From the NCBI GenBank assembly GCA_903898675.1, contig CAIUGM010000031.1, positions 202,568-266,567 of the forward strand: DNA of 64,000 nucleotides, written 5' to 3'. Position numbers and translations under genes: made by a program. The notes under the pieces were generated by a model. That model worked only from the letters and a program-made list of their open reading frames with translations, searched no databases and was not told where the DNA came from. Origin of the DNA: an uncultured Verrucomicrobiota bacterium (GTDB lineage: Bacteria; Verrucomicrobiota; Verrucomicrobiia; Opitutales; Opitutaceae). Below are positions 45,122 through 53,429 of this stretch, piece after piece (position 1 is the stretch's first letter; the number at the start of each line of letters is the position of its first letter).

Positions 45122-46171
45122 ATGGAAACCCCACCATCGATCCTCTTCCAACTCGGCGCCAGCCACCATACCGCCCCGCTGGCGGTGCGCGAGAAACTGG
45201 CCATCAGCCAGGACCGCGCCGATGACCTTGCCGCCCGCCTGCGCCTGATCACCGGCGTACGCGAGTTCGCCCTCGTGAACACCTGCAACCGCGTCGAGCT
45301 CTATGGCGTGGTGCAGCACCCGGCCATCTTCGCCTCGCTCCGGGAAGCCCTGTGCGCCGTCACCGGCTGCACCCCGGCCGAGCTGGATTCGGCCGTCTCC
45401 CTGCGCCAGAACCACGACGCCATCGCGCATCTTTTCGCCGTCGCCTCCGGCCTCGACTCCCAGATCGTCGGCGAGACGGAAATCCTCGGGCAGGTGAAAG
45501 AGGCCTACGACGGCGCGCTGGAGAAACGCTGGACCGGGCCGGTCCTCAACCGCGTCTTCCAGAAAACCTTCCAGGCCGCCAAGCACATCCGCACCAACAC
45601 CGCCATCGGCGCCGGGCAGGTCAGCATCGCGACCGTCGCGGTCGACCTGGCCGGCCGGATCTTCGGCGAGCTGGCCGGCACCCGCATCCTCGTCGTCGGG
45701 GCCGGTGAGATCGGCCTGAAGACCGTGCAGGCCTTCCAGAGCCGGGGCGCCACCTCGATCACCGTCGCCAGCCGCACCCTCGCCCGGGCGGAGGAAGCGG
45801 CCTCCCTCGCCGGCGGCTGGGCCCTGAGCCTCGCGGAACTGCCCGAGGCCGTGGCCAACGCCGACATCATCGCCAGCTCGACCTCGTCGCCCGATTTTGT
45901 CCTGACCCGCGAGATGCTCGCCGCCGCCATCAAGCGCCGCCCCGCCCGGCCGCTCTTCCTGATGGACCTGGCGCTGCCGCGCGACGTCGACCCCGCCGCC
46001 GCCCAGCTGGCGAACGTCTTCCTCTACAACCTCGACGATCTCGCGGAAATCGCGGAGCAAAACATCGCCCACCGCGAAGCCGAGGTGGCCCGTTGCCACG
46101 CGATCCTCGCCGAGCGCACCGCCGCGTTGTGGCCGCAAGTGTCGCACTCGCTGAATCAGGGGAAACCCTGA
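45122..46171 (+). CDS. hemA: Glutamyl-tRNA reductase, short at the C-terminus
   Basis: 349 aa. First committed enzyme of C5 haem synthesis: reduces Glu-tRNA to glutamate-1-semialdehyde with NADPH. N-terminal catalytic domain: GASHHTAPLAVREKL and LVNTCNRVELYGVV with the nucleophilic Cys. NADPH domain: ILVVGAGEIGLKTVQAF and LFLMDLALPRDVDPA. The C-terminal dimerisation helix bundle of the usual ~420-aa enzyme is largely missing: the protein ends LWPQVSHSLNQGKP soon after it should begin. A REP-like element starts 15 bp after the stop. Whether it works as a monomer, or lost its tail recently, is open. Starts 3 bp after the hemX-like gene. Confidence 0.93.
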   Translation: METPPSILFQLGASHHTAPLAVREKLAISQDRADDLAARLRLITGVREFALVNTCNRVELYGVVQHPAIFASLREALCAVTGCTPAELDSAVSLRQNHDAIAHLFAVASGLDSQIVGETEILGQVKEAYDGALEKRWTGPVLNRVFQKTFQAAKHIRTNTAIGAGQVSIATVAVDLAGRIFGELAGTRILVVGAGEIGLKTVQAFQSRGATSITVASRTLARAEEAASLAGGWALSLAELPEAVANADIIASSTSSPDFVLTREMLAAAIKRRPARPLFLMDLALPRDVDPAAAQLANVFLYNLDDLAEIAEQNIAHREAEVARCHAILAERTAALWPQVSHSLNQGKP

Positions 46172-46182
46172 TTGGGCGTTTT
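46154..46182 (+). terminator. Possible terminator at the hemA stop
   Basis: AATCAGGG (46154-46161), loop GAAA, CCCTGATT (46166-46173), then GGGCGTTTT. The hairpin overlaps the stop codon of hemA and the T-run is weak. Confidence 0.35.
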
Positions 46183-46186
46183 CACC

Positions 46187-46237
46187 GGGAGGGACGGTCT
46201 CCTGACCGTCCGCGGCCCGTCGGGAGACGGGCCCTCC
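46187..46237. repeat. REP-like double hairpin, GGGAGACGGG family, copy 1
   Basis: GGGAGGGACGGTCTCCTGAC and CGTCCGCGGCCCGTCGGGAG (46187-46237) fold as GACGGTC..GACCGTC and GGCCCGTCGGGAGACGGGCC hairpins closed by GGAGGG / CCCTCC. A copy sharing GGCCCGTCGGGAGACGGGCC is at 61004-61028. Between convergent hemA and lpxB. Confidence 0.82.
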
Positions 46238-46251
46238 ACCGACACCTCCAT

Positions 46252-47409
46252 TTACCCCAACTGACCCGCCAGCCAGTCCGCCGCCGTGCCCTGTGCAGGT
46301 TCGTGCAATAATTCCCACAGGCGCTTCGACTGCTGCTGCGTCTTCTCCCGCCGTGCCGGATCGTTGAGGCATTCACGCAACTGCGCGGCCAACGCTTCGG
46401 GCGTCGCCGCGCCCTGGATGAACTCGGGATACATTGGCTCCTTGAGCAGCAGGTTCGCGATACCGATGTACTCCACCTTCACCAGCAACCGACCGAGAAA
46501 ATAAGTCAGGGGATCCGTGCGGTAGGTTAGCGCCCCAGGAATCCCGGCGAGCGCGCAGTGCATCGACATCGTCCCACTCGCCGTCAGCACTGCCGACGCC
46601 GCGACCGGCCCATCCAATCCTGTGCGCCGCAATGAAACGCCCGCCGGCGGATTCGCGGCCTGCAGCACGGAGAGAATCTCATCACCCGGATAAAGCACCA
46701 CCGCCTCACGGCCCGGGTTGGCCAGTCGATAGGCTTCCAACAGGACAGGAAAAATCCGCGCCACCACCTGCTTCCGGCTGCCGGGCAGCAGGAGCACCGG
46801 CCCTGCCGGATCAAACGCCACCGGCGCCGCATACTCAGGCGCCACGAACGGGTGTCCGACGAATTGCACGGACAGAGCCGTATCCGCATAACACGCGGCC
46901 TCGAAGGGAAAGATCGACGCGAGGCCATCAAGATGCCGCGCCATTTCAAATCGACGCCCCGCGCGTGAGGCCCAGATCTGCGGGCTGATGTAGTATAAGG
47001 TTTTCGTTGGACCGCCGGCCTTGGCCGAGTAGCCCCGCTCAAACAGCCCGCTCGCAATCCGCAGATTCAGGCCGGAGGAATCGACAAAGCAGACCGCGCG
47101 CGGCCGGTACTCGCCCACCCAGCGGACGACCTCCGCAATCAGCCGGCGATAGAACGACAGCTTACTCAGCACCGCGAAGCCCATGCTGGATGAAGCCGTC
47201 AGGTCGACCAGGAGCTGCGCCCCCGCCGCCGCCAGCCGCGGCCCGCCGAGCGCGCAGACCTTCAACCCGGGATGCTGCGCGAGCAACTCGCGCAGCACCC
47301 GCGCCGCATGCTCATCGCCTGAATGCTCCCCGGCGACGATCAGCAGATCGACCGGGCCGGGCGAAGGTGCCGGCAGCACTGGCGATAGCGTCTTGGATTC
47401 AACCGTCAT
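46252..47409 (-). CDS. lpxB: Lipid-A-disaccharide synthase
   Basis: 385 aa. GT-B transferase (family 19) joining UDP-2,3-diacylglucosamine and lipid X in lipid A synthesis at the inner membrane. The N-terminal motif LLIVAGEHSGDEHAARVL, CALGGPRLAAAGAQLL, YYISPQIWASRAGR and the sugar-nucleotide end LLPGSRKQVVAR, TASGTMSMHCALAGIPGALT are present. It shows the organism makes lipid A. ATG 47409. Followed upstream by a Gfo/Idh gene on the same strand, across a palindromic repeat. Confidence 0.95.
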   Translation of the reverse strand: MTVESKTLSPVLPAPSPGPVDLLIVAGEHSGDEHAARVLRELLAQHPGLKVCALGGPRLAAAGAQLLVDLTASSSMGFAVLSKLSFYRRLIAEVVRWVGEYRPRAVCFVDSSGLNLRIASGLFERGYSAKAGGPTKTLYYISPQIWASRAGRRFEMARHLDGLASIFPFEAACYADTALSVQFVGHPFVAPEYAAPVAFDPAGPVLLLPGSRKQVVARIFPVLLEAYRLANPGREAVVLYPGDEILSVLQAANPPAGVSLRRTGLDGPVAASAVLTASGTMSMHCALAGIPGALTYRTDPLTYFLGRLLVKVEYIGIANLLLKEPMYPEFIQGAATPEALAAQLRECLNDPARREKTQQQSKRLWELLHEPAQGTAADWLAGQLG

Positions 47410-47411
47410 GA

Positions 47412-47613
47412 ATTAACCACAGAGACACGGAGGCACAGAGACCGAAATCCTGCTTCCCTGGTCTGTGTTCAAATTTAACTGCTCGGTCTTGGAGCCGCAG
47501 GACTCCGGGCCTGCGGGGCTGGCATTCGCTTCAGACCAGCGGGCCGGGACACCCGGCGCTACGTGAGACCATCTAATTTCCAGGCTCCGTGTCTCTGTGC
47601 CTCTGTGGTTCAT
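47412..47613. repeat. Palindromic word-repeat element, ACAGAGA type
   Basis: Left arm AACCACAGAGACACGGAGGC and ACAGAGACC (47412-47443), right arm GGCTCCGTGTCTCTGTGCCT and CTGTGGTTCAT (47583-47613), 139 bp apart. The left end abuts the lpxB start, and the right end overlaps the stop region of the Gfo/Idh gene (47610). The centre carries no gene. Confidence 0.85.
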
Positions 47614-48596
47614 TTGTTCGAATTCTTCCTGATCTGGTCCGTGATTGTGATCGCCACCTCCAGAGCCGACTTGCCCAGCGCCCCTCCGACCTTGGGCTGC
47701 TCGGCGGTCCGCACGCTCGCGATAAAATGCGCCAGTTCGATCGCCAAGGGCTCGCCCTTCTCGATCGGGATCTCGTGCACGGGGATCGAGCTGGCGTCGC
47801 CGGCCTTGGCGAGGCCGATTTTCAGCTTCACGCCATACGCGATGATATCGCTCTTCTTCACCAGGTGGCCCTTCTGGTTCATGAAATCGAGGGAAAGGTA
47901 GGCGTTGTCCTGGAACACGCGGATCTCGCGGTTTTTCTTCAGGCTCATCCGGCTCGCGCTGAGGTTCGCGACGCAGCCGTTCTCGAACTCAATGCGCGCA
48001 TTGGCGATGTCCTCGGTCTTGGAAAGGACCGTCACGCCGACGCTGTCGATCTTGCGGATCGGCGACTTGACGAGGGCGAGCACGATGCCGATGTCGTGGA
48101 TCATCAGGTCGAGCACAACGCCGACCTCGGTGCCGCGGGTTGTGTAGGGTGCGAGCCGCTCGGTCGTGATGTACTGCGGGCGGCCGGTGTGCTTCTCCAG
48201 GTAACCCATCACCGGGTTGAAATGCTCGATGTGCCCGACCTGGACCAGGCAGTTGTACCTCCGCGCCGCGGCCAGCACCTCCTCGGCTTCCTCGAGATTG
48301 GCGCAGATCGGTTTCTCGATCAGCAGGTGGCAGCCCTGGGCCAGCAGCGGCAAAGCCACTTCGGCGTGCCGGTCGGTTGGGACCACCACGCTGATGGCAT
48401 CACACGCCTCGCCCAACTCCGCGATCGTGGCAAAGCGCCGGCAATTGAACTTCGCGCAGATTTCCGCGGCGCGGGCGTCGCTGGTCTCAAAGATGCCGGT
48501 CAACTCCGCATCGGGCAGTGCGGCATAAATGCGAGCGTGGTGCTGACCCAGCGAACCCACACCGGCAACGCCACACTTGATCTTGGGTTTAGCCAT
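47610..48596 (-). CDS. Gfo/Idh/MocA-family oxidoreductase, next to lipid A genes
   Basis: 328 aa. Rossmann NAD(P) motif GVAGVGSLGQHHARIYAALP, then the EKP signature in LLIEKPICANLEEAEEV, and GVVLDLMIHDIGIVLAL with the catalytic His/Asp helix. Family members oxidise or reduce sugars, sometimes UDP-sugars. GnnA, which makes the 3-keto sugar for amide-linked lipid A, is a member. With lpxB next to it, a role on a lipid A precursor is a reasonable guess, but the partner aminotransferase gnnB is not in the window. Its start overlaps the lolD stop by 8 bp. Confidence 0.88.
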   Translation of the reverse strand: MAKPKIKCGVAGVGSLGQHHARIYAALPDAELTGIFETSDARAAEICAKFNCRRFATIAELGEACDAISVVVPTDRHAEVALPLLAQGCHLLIEKPICANLEEAEEVLAAARRYNCLVQVGHIEHFNPVMGYLEKHTGRPQYITTERLAPYTTRGTEVGVVLDLMIHDIGIVLALVKSPIRKIDSVGVTVLSKTEDIANARIEFENGCVANLSASRMSLKKNREIRVFQDNAYLSLDFMNQKGHLVKKSDIIAYGVKLKIGLAKAGDASSIPVHEIPIEKGEPLAIELAHFIASVRTAEQPKVGGALGKSALEVAITITDQIRKNSNK

Positions 48597-49269
48597 GTCC
48601 CATTTGTCCGTTCTTCAGGGCAAGTTGGCGACTCGTTTTTTTGGCGTGGGCGGGATTGTGCGTCACGAGGACCAGCGCGGCTTTTTCCTCCGCACAGATG
48701 CCGAGCAGGAGGTCGATGATGCTGTCGCCCGTGCGCTCGTCGAGGTTGCCGGTCGGCTCGTCGGCCAAGATGACCGCCGGGTGGTTCATCAGCGCCCGGG
48801 CCACCGCCACCCGCTGGCGCTCGCCGCCGGAAAGCTGCGACGGCAGGTGGTGCCCGCGGTCGGCCAGGCCGACGCGCTGCAACAGGGTCGCCGTGCGGTC
48901 GCGCTCCGCCGCACCCGCGCGGCCGACCACGCGGGCGCCCATGAGGACGTTGGCCGCGGCATCGAGTTCCGGAATCAGGTAATAGGACTGGAAGACCATG
49001 CCGAGAAACCGGCCGCGCCGGGCGGTGAGCTCGCCCAGGCTGAGCTGGTGCGCCGCCTCGCTCCCCCACCACAACTCGCCCGCATCCGGCCGGTCGAGCC
49101 CGGCGAGGATGTTGAGCAGCGTGCTTTTGCCCGAGCCGGATTCGCCGCGGACACTCACGCTCTCGCCCGCGCCGACGGCGAGCTCAACCCCCTGCAACAC
49201 CTCAAGCGTGCGATCGCCGCTCGGGTAGAGTTTGCGCAGACCGGAGGCGCGGAGAACAGACTCAGACAT
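48589..49269 (-). CDS. lolD: Lipoprotein-releasing ABC transporter ATPase (LolD-like)
   Basis: 226 aa from ATG 49269. Walker A GESGSGKSTLLNILAG, Q-loop VFQSYYLIPEL, signature LSGGERQRVAVARAL, Walker B VILADEPTGNLDERTG, H-loop VTHNP. The LFVFQ-type sequence and paired LolC-like permease gene directly upstream (150 bp, across a palindromic repeat) support an export role for lipoproteins to the outer membrane. It overlaps the Gfo/Idh gene by 8 bp, so it is translated first. MacB-type transport is the alternative. Confidence 0.9.
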   Translation of the reverse strand: MSESVLRASGLRKLYPSGDRTLEVLQGVELAVGAGESVSVRGESGSGKSTLLNILAGLDRPDAGELWWGSEAAHQLSLGELTARRGRFLGMVFQSYYLIPELDAAANVLMGARVVGRAGAAERDRTATLLQRVGLADRGHHLPSQLSGGERQRVAVARALMNHPAVILADEPTGNLDERTGDSIIDLLLGICAEEKAALVLVTHNPAHAKKTSRQLALKNGQMGHG

Positions 49270-49289
49270 GGGCAATCCTCCCAGTCCGT

Positions 49290-49408
49290 TTGGCCGCAAA
49301 AAACACAAAGGGGTTTGTCCTGCCGCGAATATTTCCCGTGCGCCTATAGGCGCCGTAAACAATGCTCCGGCAGTCCGTTTTTGTGTTTCTTGTGTTTTTC
49401 GTGGCCAT
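49290..49408. repeat. Palindromic word-repeat element, AAACACAA type
   Basis: Left TTGGCCGCAAAAAACACAAA (49290-49313), right GTGTTTCTTGTGTTTTTCGT (49378-49408), 64 bp apart. Word family shared with 33489-33576. It splits lolC from lolD. Confidence 0.78.
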
Positions 49409-49418
49409 CGGAAGTTCC

Positions 49419-50651
49419 TCATTCACTGCGCAGCGCTTCAACTGGTTTCAACCGGGCCGCGCGCCAGGCGGGGATCAGCCCGGCCAGGGTCGAGGCGATC
49501 AGGGTGAAGACGATGATGAAGACCACGTCCTTGGTCACGGTGTGCGCGGGCAGCGCGCTGAACTGGTAGAATTTCACAAAGGTCTCCTGCCCCACGGTCA
49601 GCTTCGCCACGAAGTGCACGATGTTGTCGCGATAGTGCAGCAGGGTGAAGCCCAGCGCGAGCCCGAGGCCCGTGCCCACGGTGCCGAGGAAGAGTCCCTG
49701 CACACAGAAGCAGAGGGCGACCTCCCGGGCCCCGCCGCCCATCGCACCGAGCAGGCCGATCTCGCGGGTCTTGCGGAGCACGGCCATCAGCAGCGAGATG
49801 GTGATCGAGAACGTCGCGACAAGGACGATGAACGCCATCAGGAAAAAGATCATGTTCTGCTCGAAGGTGATGATCGACTGGAACTCGGCGTTGGACTCCA
49901 GCCAGGTGAACGCCTGGACCCCGGGCGGCAACGCCTGGTTCAGCCGGCTGGCGACGGCCGCGACATCCGCGCCGGGCTGCAGCCGGACGTTGTAACCGTG
50001 AAACTGGCGGTCGAGCCCGTAGAGGTCCTGCATCAGCCGCAGCGAGCAAAGCACCGTGGAGCTGTCGAGCTGCTGGTGGCCGACCTCGAATACGCCGGCC
50101 ACGCGCACCTCGCGCGGCAGCATGATGTCATCGCGTTTCATCCGCTCCAGCATCAGCGGCGAATAGATGCTGACCATGTCACCGATCCGGGCCCCGATCG
50201 TGCGCGCCAGGATCGAGCTGAGGATCACGGAGTCGTCGTCCAGGTCGTCCAGCGAGCCCGCCAGCAGGTAACGGTTGAGCGGGATGACCTTTTTCATCCG
50301 CTCAAACTCAAAGCCCTGGATGAAGGGAAAGGCGGGCTGGCTGGCATGATCCAGCATGACCACGCCCTTGAGATAAGGCGCCGATGCCATCACTTCCGGC
50401 GCAGCCGCGAGGACTTTTTCAATCGCGGCCGCGCGGCTGGCATCAATCGGCGTCGGACTGCTGATCTGGATCTCGCCCTGGGTGTCGATGATCATGCGGC
50501 CCATCTGGAAGCCGAAGCCGCCCATGATACTTGTGACCATCAGCATGAGCGTCACGCCCAGCATGATCCCGATCGTCGCAATGGCCGTGATGAAGGAAAG
50601 CCGCCCCGACGGGAACAGCTGCTTCAGCGCCAGATAGAAATACCAGGGCAT
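49419..50651 (-). CDS. lolC: Lipoprotein-releasing ABC transporter permease (LolC/LolE-like)
   Basis: 410 aa. FtsX-like permease: an N-terminal helix (LSFITAIATIGIMLGVTLML), a large periplasmic domain (MacB-PCD-like) and three C-terminal helices (IFFLMAFIVLVATFSITISL; LGLLGAMGGG coupling region; FIIVFTLIASTLAGLIPAWR), ending RLKPVEALRSE, a common family tail. Some bacteria have one LolC/E homodimer, and only one permease is seen here. It pairs with the LolD-like ATPase downstream. Confidence 0.9.
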   Translation of the reverse strand: MPWYFYLALKQLFPSGRLSFITAIATIGIMLGVTLMLMVTSIMGGFGFQMGRMIIDTQGEIQISSPTPIDASRAAAIEKVLAAAPEVMASAPYLKGVVMLDHASQPAFPFIQGFEFERMKKVIPLNRYLLAGSLDDLDDDSVILSSILARTIGARIGDMVSIYSPLMLERMKRDDIMLPREVRVAGVFEVGHQQLDSSTVLCSLRLMQDLYGLDRQFHGYNVRLQPGADVAAVASRLNQALPPGVQAFTWLESNAEFQSIITFEQNMIFFLMAFIVLVATFSITISLLMAVLRKTREIGLLGAMGGGAREVALCFCVQGLFLGTVGTGLGLALGFTLLHYRDNIVHFVAKLTVGQETFVKFYQFSALPAHTVTKDVVFIIVFTLIASTLAGLIPAWRAARLKPVEALRSE

Positions 50652-50659
50652 GGGATCGG

Positions 50660-50732
50660 TTTTAAGGTGTAAGGTTTAAGCGGTAAGGTCGAGGCTCGGA
50701 ACTTACAGCCCTACAACTTAAACCTTAAACCT
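50660..50732. repeat. Palindromic word-repeat element, TAAGGTTTAAG type, at the lysS 3' end
   Basis: Left TTTTAAGGTGTAAGGTTTAA (50660-50680), right CTTAAACCTTAAACCT (50717-50732), 36 bp apart. The right arm covers the last codon and stop of lysS (50725-50727). Confidence 0.78.
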
Positions 50733-52224
50733 GCGGCGCAGCGCCGCTCGGCCGCAGCGACGGGAACAGGATCACATCGCGGATGCTCTCGGCCCCGGTG
50801 AGCAGAATGCACAGCCGGTCGATGCCGACGCCCATGCCGCCGGCGGGCGGCATGCCGTGCTCGAGGGCGAGCAGGAAGTCGTGGTCGAGCTTCTGCTGGT
50901 CCTCACCCACCTGCTGCTCGAACATCTCGCGCTGCACAAACGGATCGTTCTGCTCGGAGTAGGCCGGGGCCACCTCCATGCCGCCGATGCAAAGCTCGAA
51001 GACATCGATGAGCCCGGCGTCCTGCTGGTTGAGCTTGGCCAGCGGGCAGAGCTCCTTGGGCAGGTGGGTGACAAACGTCGGCTGGATCAGCGTCGGCTCG
51101 ATCTTCTTGGAGAAAATCTCGTTCACGATCTCAAAGGCCTCCCAGCCGGGATGGATATCCAGGCCGAGCGCCTGCGCCGCGGCGGTCGCGGCAGCCTTGT
51201 AGCCGTCGGTCCCGCGGAGGGCGCTCAGCGGGGAGCCGGCGGCCGCGTCAATCAGGTCGAAGTAGCGCGCCTCGCGCCACTCGCCGGCGAAGTTGATCAT
51301 CTCCCCGCTGGCCGCGTGCTTGATCTCGGAGGTGCCGAGCACGTTCCGGCAGACGTCGTCGAAGATCGCGCGGATCAGCTGCATCATGCCGCGGAAATCC
51401 GAGTAGGCCTGGTAGACCTCGAGCATCGTGAACTCGGGGTTGTGCTTCCGCGACACCCCCTCGTTGCGGAAGATGCGGCCGATCTCGAACACGCGGTCGT
51501 AGCCGCCCACGAGCAGGCGCTTGAGCCGCAGCTCGAGGGCGATGCGGAGGAAGAAGTCGGCGCCGAGCGCGTTGTGGTGCGTGACAAACGGCCGGGCGGC
51601 AGCGCCGCCGGCCACGCCCTCGAGCACCGGCGTCTCGACCTCGATGAAGGACCGCCCCGCGAGCGTGGCGCGGACACTGGCGACAATGCGGCTGCGCAGC
51701 ATCAGGCGGGCGCGGGACTCGAGGTTGACGATGAGGTCGAGGTAGCGCTGGCGGTAAACCTGCTCGGCATCGGTCAGCCCGTGCCACTTTTCCGGCAGCG
51801 GGCGCAACGCCTTGGAAACCAGCGTGAACGCGGCGACGCGCACCGTGGTCTCGCCGGTCTTGGTCTTGAAGAGGTCGCCGGTGGCGCCGATGATGTCCCC
51901 GAGGTCGAGGGCCTTCTTAAACTCGCCGTAGCGTTCCTCGCCCAGCACGTCGCGGCGGAAGTAGAGCTGGATCTGGCCCTGCTGGTCCTGGATCTTGACG
52001 AAGGAGCTGCCGCCCTGCACGCGGAAGGTCACCAGCCGGCCGGCCACCGCGACCTTCGGGCCGTACTCCTGGCCGTCGACGTAAAGCGCCTTGGCGTCCT
52101 GCGAGAAGTGCGTCTGCTCGGCATTGGCCCGGAACGGGTCGAAGCCGGCCGCGCGCATGTCCTGCAGCTTCTTCAGCCGGACGGCATACTGGTCGTGGGA
52201 AATATCCTGGGGAATGTCGCTCAT
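50725..52224 (-). CDS. lysS: Lysyl-tRNA synthetase, class II
   Basis: 499 aa from ATG 52224. N-terminal OB-fold for the anticodon (VAVAGRLVTFRVQGGSSFVK), class II motifs 1 (SFIEVETPVLEGVAGGAAAR), 2 (FEIGRIFRNEGVSRKHNPEF) and 3 (GGMGVGIDRLCILLTGAES). It charges tRNA-Lys. The C-terminal SLRPSGAAPQV runs a few residues beyond the usual FPxxRP end, because its stop is in the right arm of a repeat element. LolC lies downstream on the same strand. Confidence 0.97.
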   Translation of the reverse strand: MSDIPQDISHDQYAVRLKKLQDMRAAGFDPFRANAEQTHFSQDAKALYVDGQEYGPKVAVAGRLVTFRVQGGSSFVKIQDQQGQIQLYFRRDVLGEERYGEFKKALDLGDIIGATGDLFKTKTGETTVRVAAFTLVSKALRPLPEKWHGLTDAEQVYRQRYLDLIVNLESRARLMLRSRIVASVRATLAGRSFIEVETPVLEGVAGGAAARPFVTHHNALGADFFLRIALELRLKRLLVGGYDRVFEIGRIFRNEGVSRKHNPEFTMLEVYQAYSDFRGMMQLIRAIFDDVCRNVLGTSEIKHAASGEMINFAGEWREARYFDLIDAAAGSPLSALRGTDGYKAAATAAAQALGLDIHPGWEAFEIVNEIFSKKIEPTLIQPTFVTHLPKELCPLAKLNQQDAGLIDVFELCIGGMEVAPAYSEQNDPFVQREMFEQQVGEDQQKLDHDFLLALEHGMPPAGGMGVGIDRLCILLTGAESIRDVILFPSLRPSGAAPQV

Positions 52225-52308
52225 GGAACGGGGCAGAGTTAGTTGCCCGGGCGGCCGGCGCAAACGGAAAGTGCTTCTCAGCCCGCGGCCACCCGGCATA
52301 GTGCCGCG

Positions 52309-53418
52309 ATGCGCTACCGCCGGATGCCCATCGAGGTCGAGTCGCCCGAGCAGCTGGGCTACGACAAGATCAAGTACAACCTGACGGAGAGCTCGTTTGC
52401 CGACATGACCTTCGGGGACCTCGGGCTCGACCTGAACCGCCTGCCCCTCGCCTACTGCGACCACCGCGGCAAGCCGGAGCTCCGGGAGCTGATCGCGCGG
52501 GAAGGCGGGCTGCCCTCGCCCCACCACATCCTGATGACGCCCGGCGCCGCCGGGGCGCTGTTCATCATCGCCACGACCCTGCTCGAGCCCGACGACCACC
52601 TGCTGGTGGTGCGCCCGAATTACGCCACCAACCTGGAGACGCCCCGCGCCATCGGCTGCCACGTGGATTTCTACGACCTGAAGTTCGAGGAAGGCTTCGA
52701 CATCGATCTCGACCGGCTTACCCGGCTGCTTCACCCGAAGACCAAATACATCAGCATCACGGTGCCGCACAACCCGACCGGCACCGTGCTCAGCGAGGCG
52801 CGGTTGCGCGCGATCATCGCCCTGGCCGAAAGCCGCGGCCTCAAATTGCTCGTGGACGAAACCTACCGCGAGATGACCTACGGCGGACCGCTGCCGGTCG
52901 CCGCCGCACTGTCACCAGCGGCCATCAGTGTGTCATCGCTCTCGAAGACCTACGGCCTGCCCGGCATCCGCATGGGCTGGATTGCGTGTCAGGACGAGGC
53001 GCTGCTGGAGACGTTCCTCGCGGCAAAGGAGCAGATCGTCATCTGCAACTCGGTGATCGACGAGGAAATCGCCTGGCAGTTCATGCGGCGCAAGGCCGAT
53101 TGGCTGCCAAACATCCAAAAGGTAATCCGCAACAATTTCGGAATTGTCCGCCAGTGGTACGCCGGCCAAAGCGAACTGGAGTGGGTCGAGCCGCGCGGTG
53201 GCGTCGTGGCCTTCCCGCGGATCAAGCCCGCGCTCAACCTCGACGTCGATCGTTTCTACCAGATCCTGCAGGACAAACACGGCACCTACGTCGGGCCCGG
53301 GCACTGGTTCGAGATGGACCGCCGTTTCTTCCGCATCGGCTACGGCTGGCCCAAGCCGGCCGACCTGGCCGCCGGCCTGCAGGCGATCAGTGCCGCGGTC
53401 CGGGAAGCGAAGGCGTGA
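52309..53418 (+). CDS. PLP-dependent class I/II aminotransferase
   Basis: 369 aa from ATG 52309 (MRYRRMPIEVESPEQLGYDK); a second ATG lies at 52324. Fold-type I: SSLSKTYGLPGIRMGWIAC holds the PLP Lys, ISITVPHNPTGTVLSE the substrate/PLP Asn, and LKLLVDETYREMTYGG the Asp. DFYDLKFEEGFDIDLDRL precedes. It transfers amino groups between an amino acid and a keto acid; specificity is not evident. It diverges from lysS (84 bp) and converges on the TMEM175-like gene. Confidence 0.9.
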   Translation: MRYRRMPIEVESPEQLGYDKIKYNLTESSFADMTFGDLGLDLNRLPLAYCDHRGKPELRELIAREGGLPSPHHILMTPGAAGALFIIATTLLEPDDHLLVVRPNYATNLETPRAIGCHVDFYDLKFEEGFDIDLDRLTRLLHPKTKYISITVPHNPTGTVLSEARLRAIIALAESRGLKLLVDETYREMTYGGPLPVAAALSPAAISVSSLSKTYGLPGIRMGWIACQDEALLETFLAAKEQIVICNSVIDEEIAWQFMRRKADWLPNIQKVIRNNFGIVRQWYAGQSELEWVEPRGGVVAFPRIKPALNLDVDRFYQILQDKHGTYVGPGHWFEMDRRFFRIGYGWPKPADLAAGLQAISAAVREAKA

Positions 53419-53429
53419 GTTTTTAAAAC

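Noticed and set aside
45900..46171. A frameshift as the cause of the short hemA
   Set aside because: The other two frames after the stop do not continue the missing dimerisation domain, so a simple frameshift does not explain it.
44273..46372. A 699-codon minus-strand open frame across the hemX-like and hemA genes
   Set aside because: Antisense shadow of two well-supported genes; composition is Gly/Gln/Arg-rich without a fold.
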